NCBI RefSeq assembly: GCF_003207825.1
Contig: NZ_NKTY01000006.1
Location: forward strand, 1-64,000
Direction of reading: 5' to 3'
DNA: 64,000 nucleotides
DNA from: Komagataeibacter saccharivorans
Lineage (GTDB): Bacteria > Pseudomonadota > Alphaproteobacteria > Acetobacterales > Acetobacteraceae
Of this stretch, positions 63,864-64,000 are shown piece after piece. A program made the position numbers and the translations under genes. How positions within the stretch are numbered: position 1 is the first letter of the stretch; each line of letters starts with the position of its first letter. The notes beneath the pieces were generated by a model, which ran no database searches, had not been told where the DNA came from, and worked only from the letters and a program-made list of their open reading frames with translations.

Positions 63864-63902
63864 GGGGCGGGAAGCCTTCATTACTTCAACCATACCAGAT
63901 GA

Positions 63903-63929
63903 GGGGGAGGGGCGTGGCCTCTCCCTTTT
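63903..63929 (+). terminator. Terminator after acoC
   Basis: An 8-bp stem with one G-T pair (63903-63910 with 63918-63925), 7-base loop and TTTT tail, 39 bases after the acoC stop. The last 70 bases of the window show no gene. Termination here implies that the aco operon has three genes. Confidence 0.65.
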
Positions 63930-64000
63930 CTGTTGGGACCATGTCTTTTTGCGTGTAGCGCGGAGACGTAAATCTTATGTGCCGCCATGGTCAGCAGACA

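Noticed and set aside
1-64000. CRISPR arrays, rRNA, tRNA, prophage or plasmid-origin genes
   Set aside because: No regularly spaced repeats, no recognisable RNA gene, and no integrase, phage structural or replication-initiation genes were seen.

Overview
The window looks like chromosomal DNA of an acetic acid bacterium (Acetobacteraceae, most like Komagataeibacter or Gluconacetobacter). This is an inference from high-GC codon use, an OprB porin and TonB receptor next to a GMC dehydrogenase/aldehyde dehydrogenase pair, an IS5-type transposase remnant, an IS256-type element, and a three-hairpin intergenic element of a kind I remember from these genomes. No rRNA, tRNA or CRISPR array was seen. 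Nearly the whole window is accessory catabolism: transporters, regulators and short operons of oxidoreductases, lyases and CoA enzymes.

Left part (1-14 kb). An IS5-family transposase tail is followed by an MFS permease. A complete IS256-family element (1761-3089, 8-bp target duplication) cuts off the C-terminus of an EamA permease. Then comes a divergent pair of operons. Leftward is pxpB-pxpC-pxpA (5-oxoprolinase type). Rightward is SDR-accB-accC plus a second biotin-carrier-like protein that lacks the biotin lysine. Together these supply every domain type of a urea-carboxylase-like enzyme as separate proteins. An aspartate aminotransferase, an aspartase (aspA) and a LysR regulator follow.

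Middle part (14-40 kb). A TonB-dependent receptor and an OprB porin with an odd 100-residue leader precede a leftward aldehyde dehydrogenase/GMC dehydrogenase operon. A long rightward series then runs from 23 to 40 kb: acyl-CoA dehydrogenase, SDR, a DUF993 aldolase-like protein, a TIM-barrel isomerase, etfB-etfA, an aldo/keto reductase, a complete RbsABC-type sugar importer with two permeases, a zinc alcohol dehydrogenase, a TetR regulator, a CoA-transferase and a glycerate 2-kinase. Sugar import next to acyl-CoA/ETF chemistry suggests a carbohydrate or sugar-acid pathway that passes through CoA thioesters.

Right part (40-64 kb). Small stress or membrane genes (CsbD, a DUF3309-like protein, YceI) come first. 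A divergent TetR/phytanoyl-CoA-dioxygenase-like pair follows, with clear palindromic operators. A second catabolic island (44.3-57.7 kb) is controlled by a GntR/FCD-type regulator with two apparent winged helices. It holds a proline-racemase-family protein with Ser/Thr in place of both catalytic Cys, a DMT exporter, an aminotransferase, a fused binding-protein/permease amino-acid ABC importer, an M20 deacylase, an enolase-superfamily enzyme, a creatinase/ectoine-hydrolase-like M24 protein, a DHDPS-type lyase, a stand-alone CTP-synthase-like glutamine amidotransferase, and an SDR without the usual Tyr/Lys. This looks like a pathway for a modified or cyclic amino acid and is the best candidate here for an undescribed system. 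The window ends with msrP-msrQ and an acetoin dehydrogenase operon (acoA-acoB-acoC) divergent from an AcoR-like regulator that lacks the AAA+ domain.
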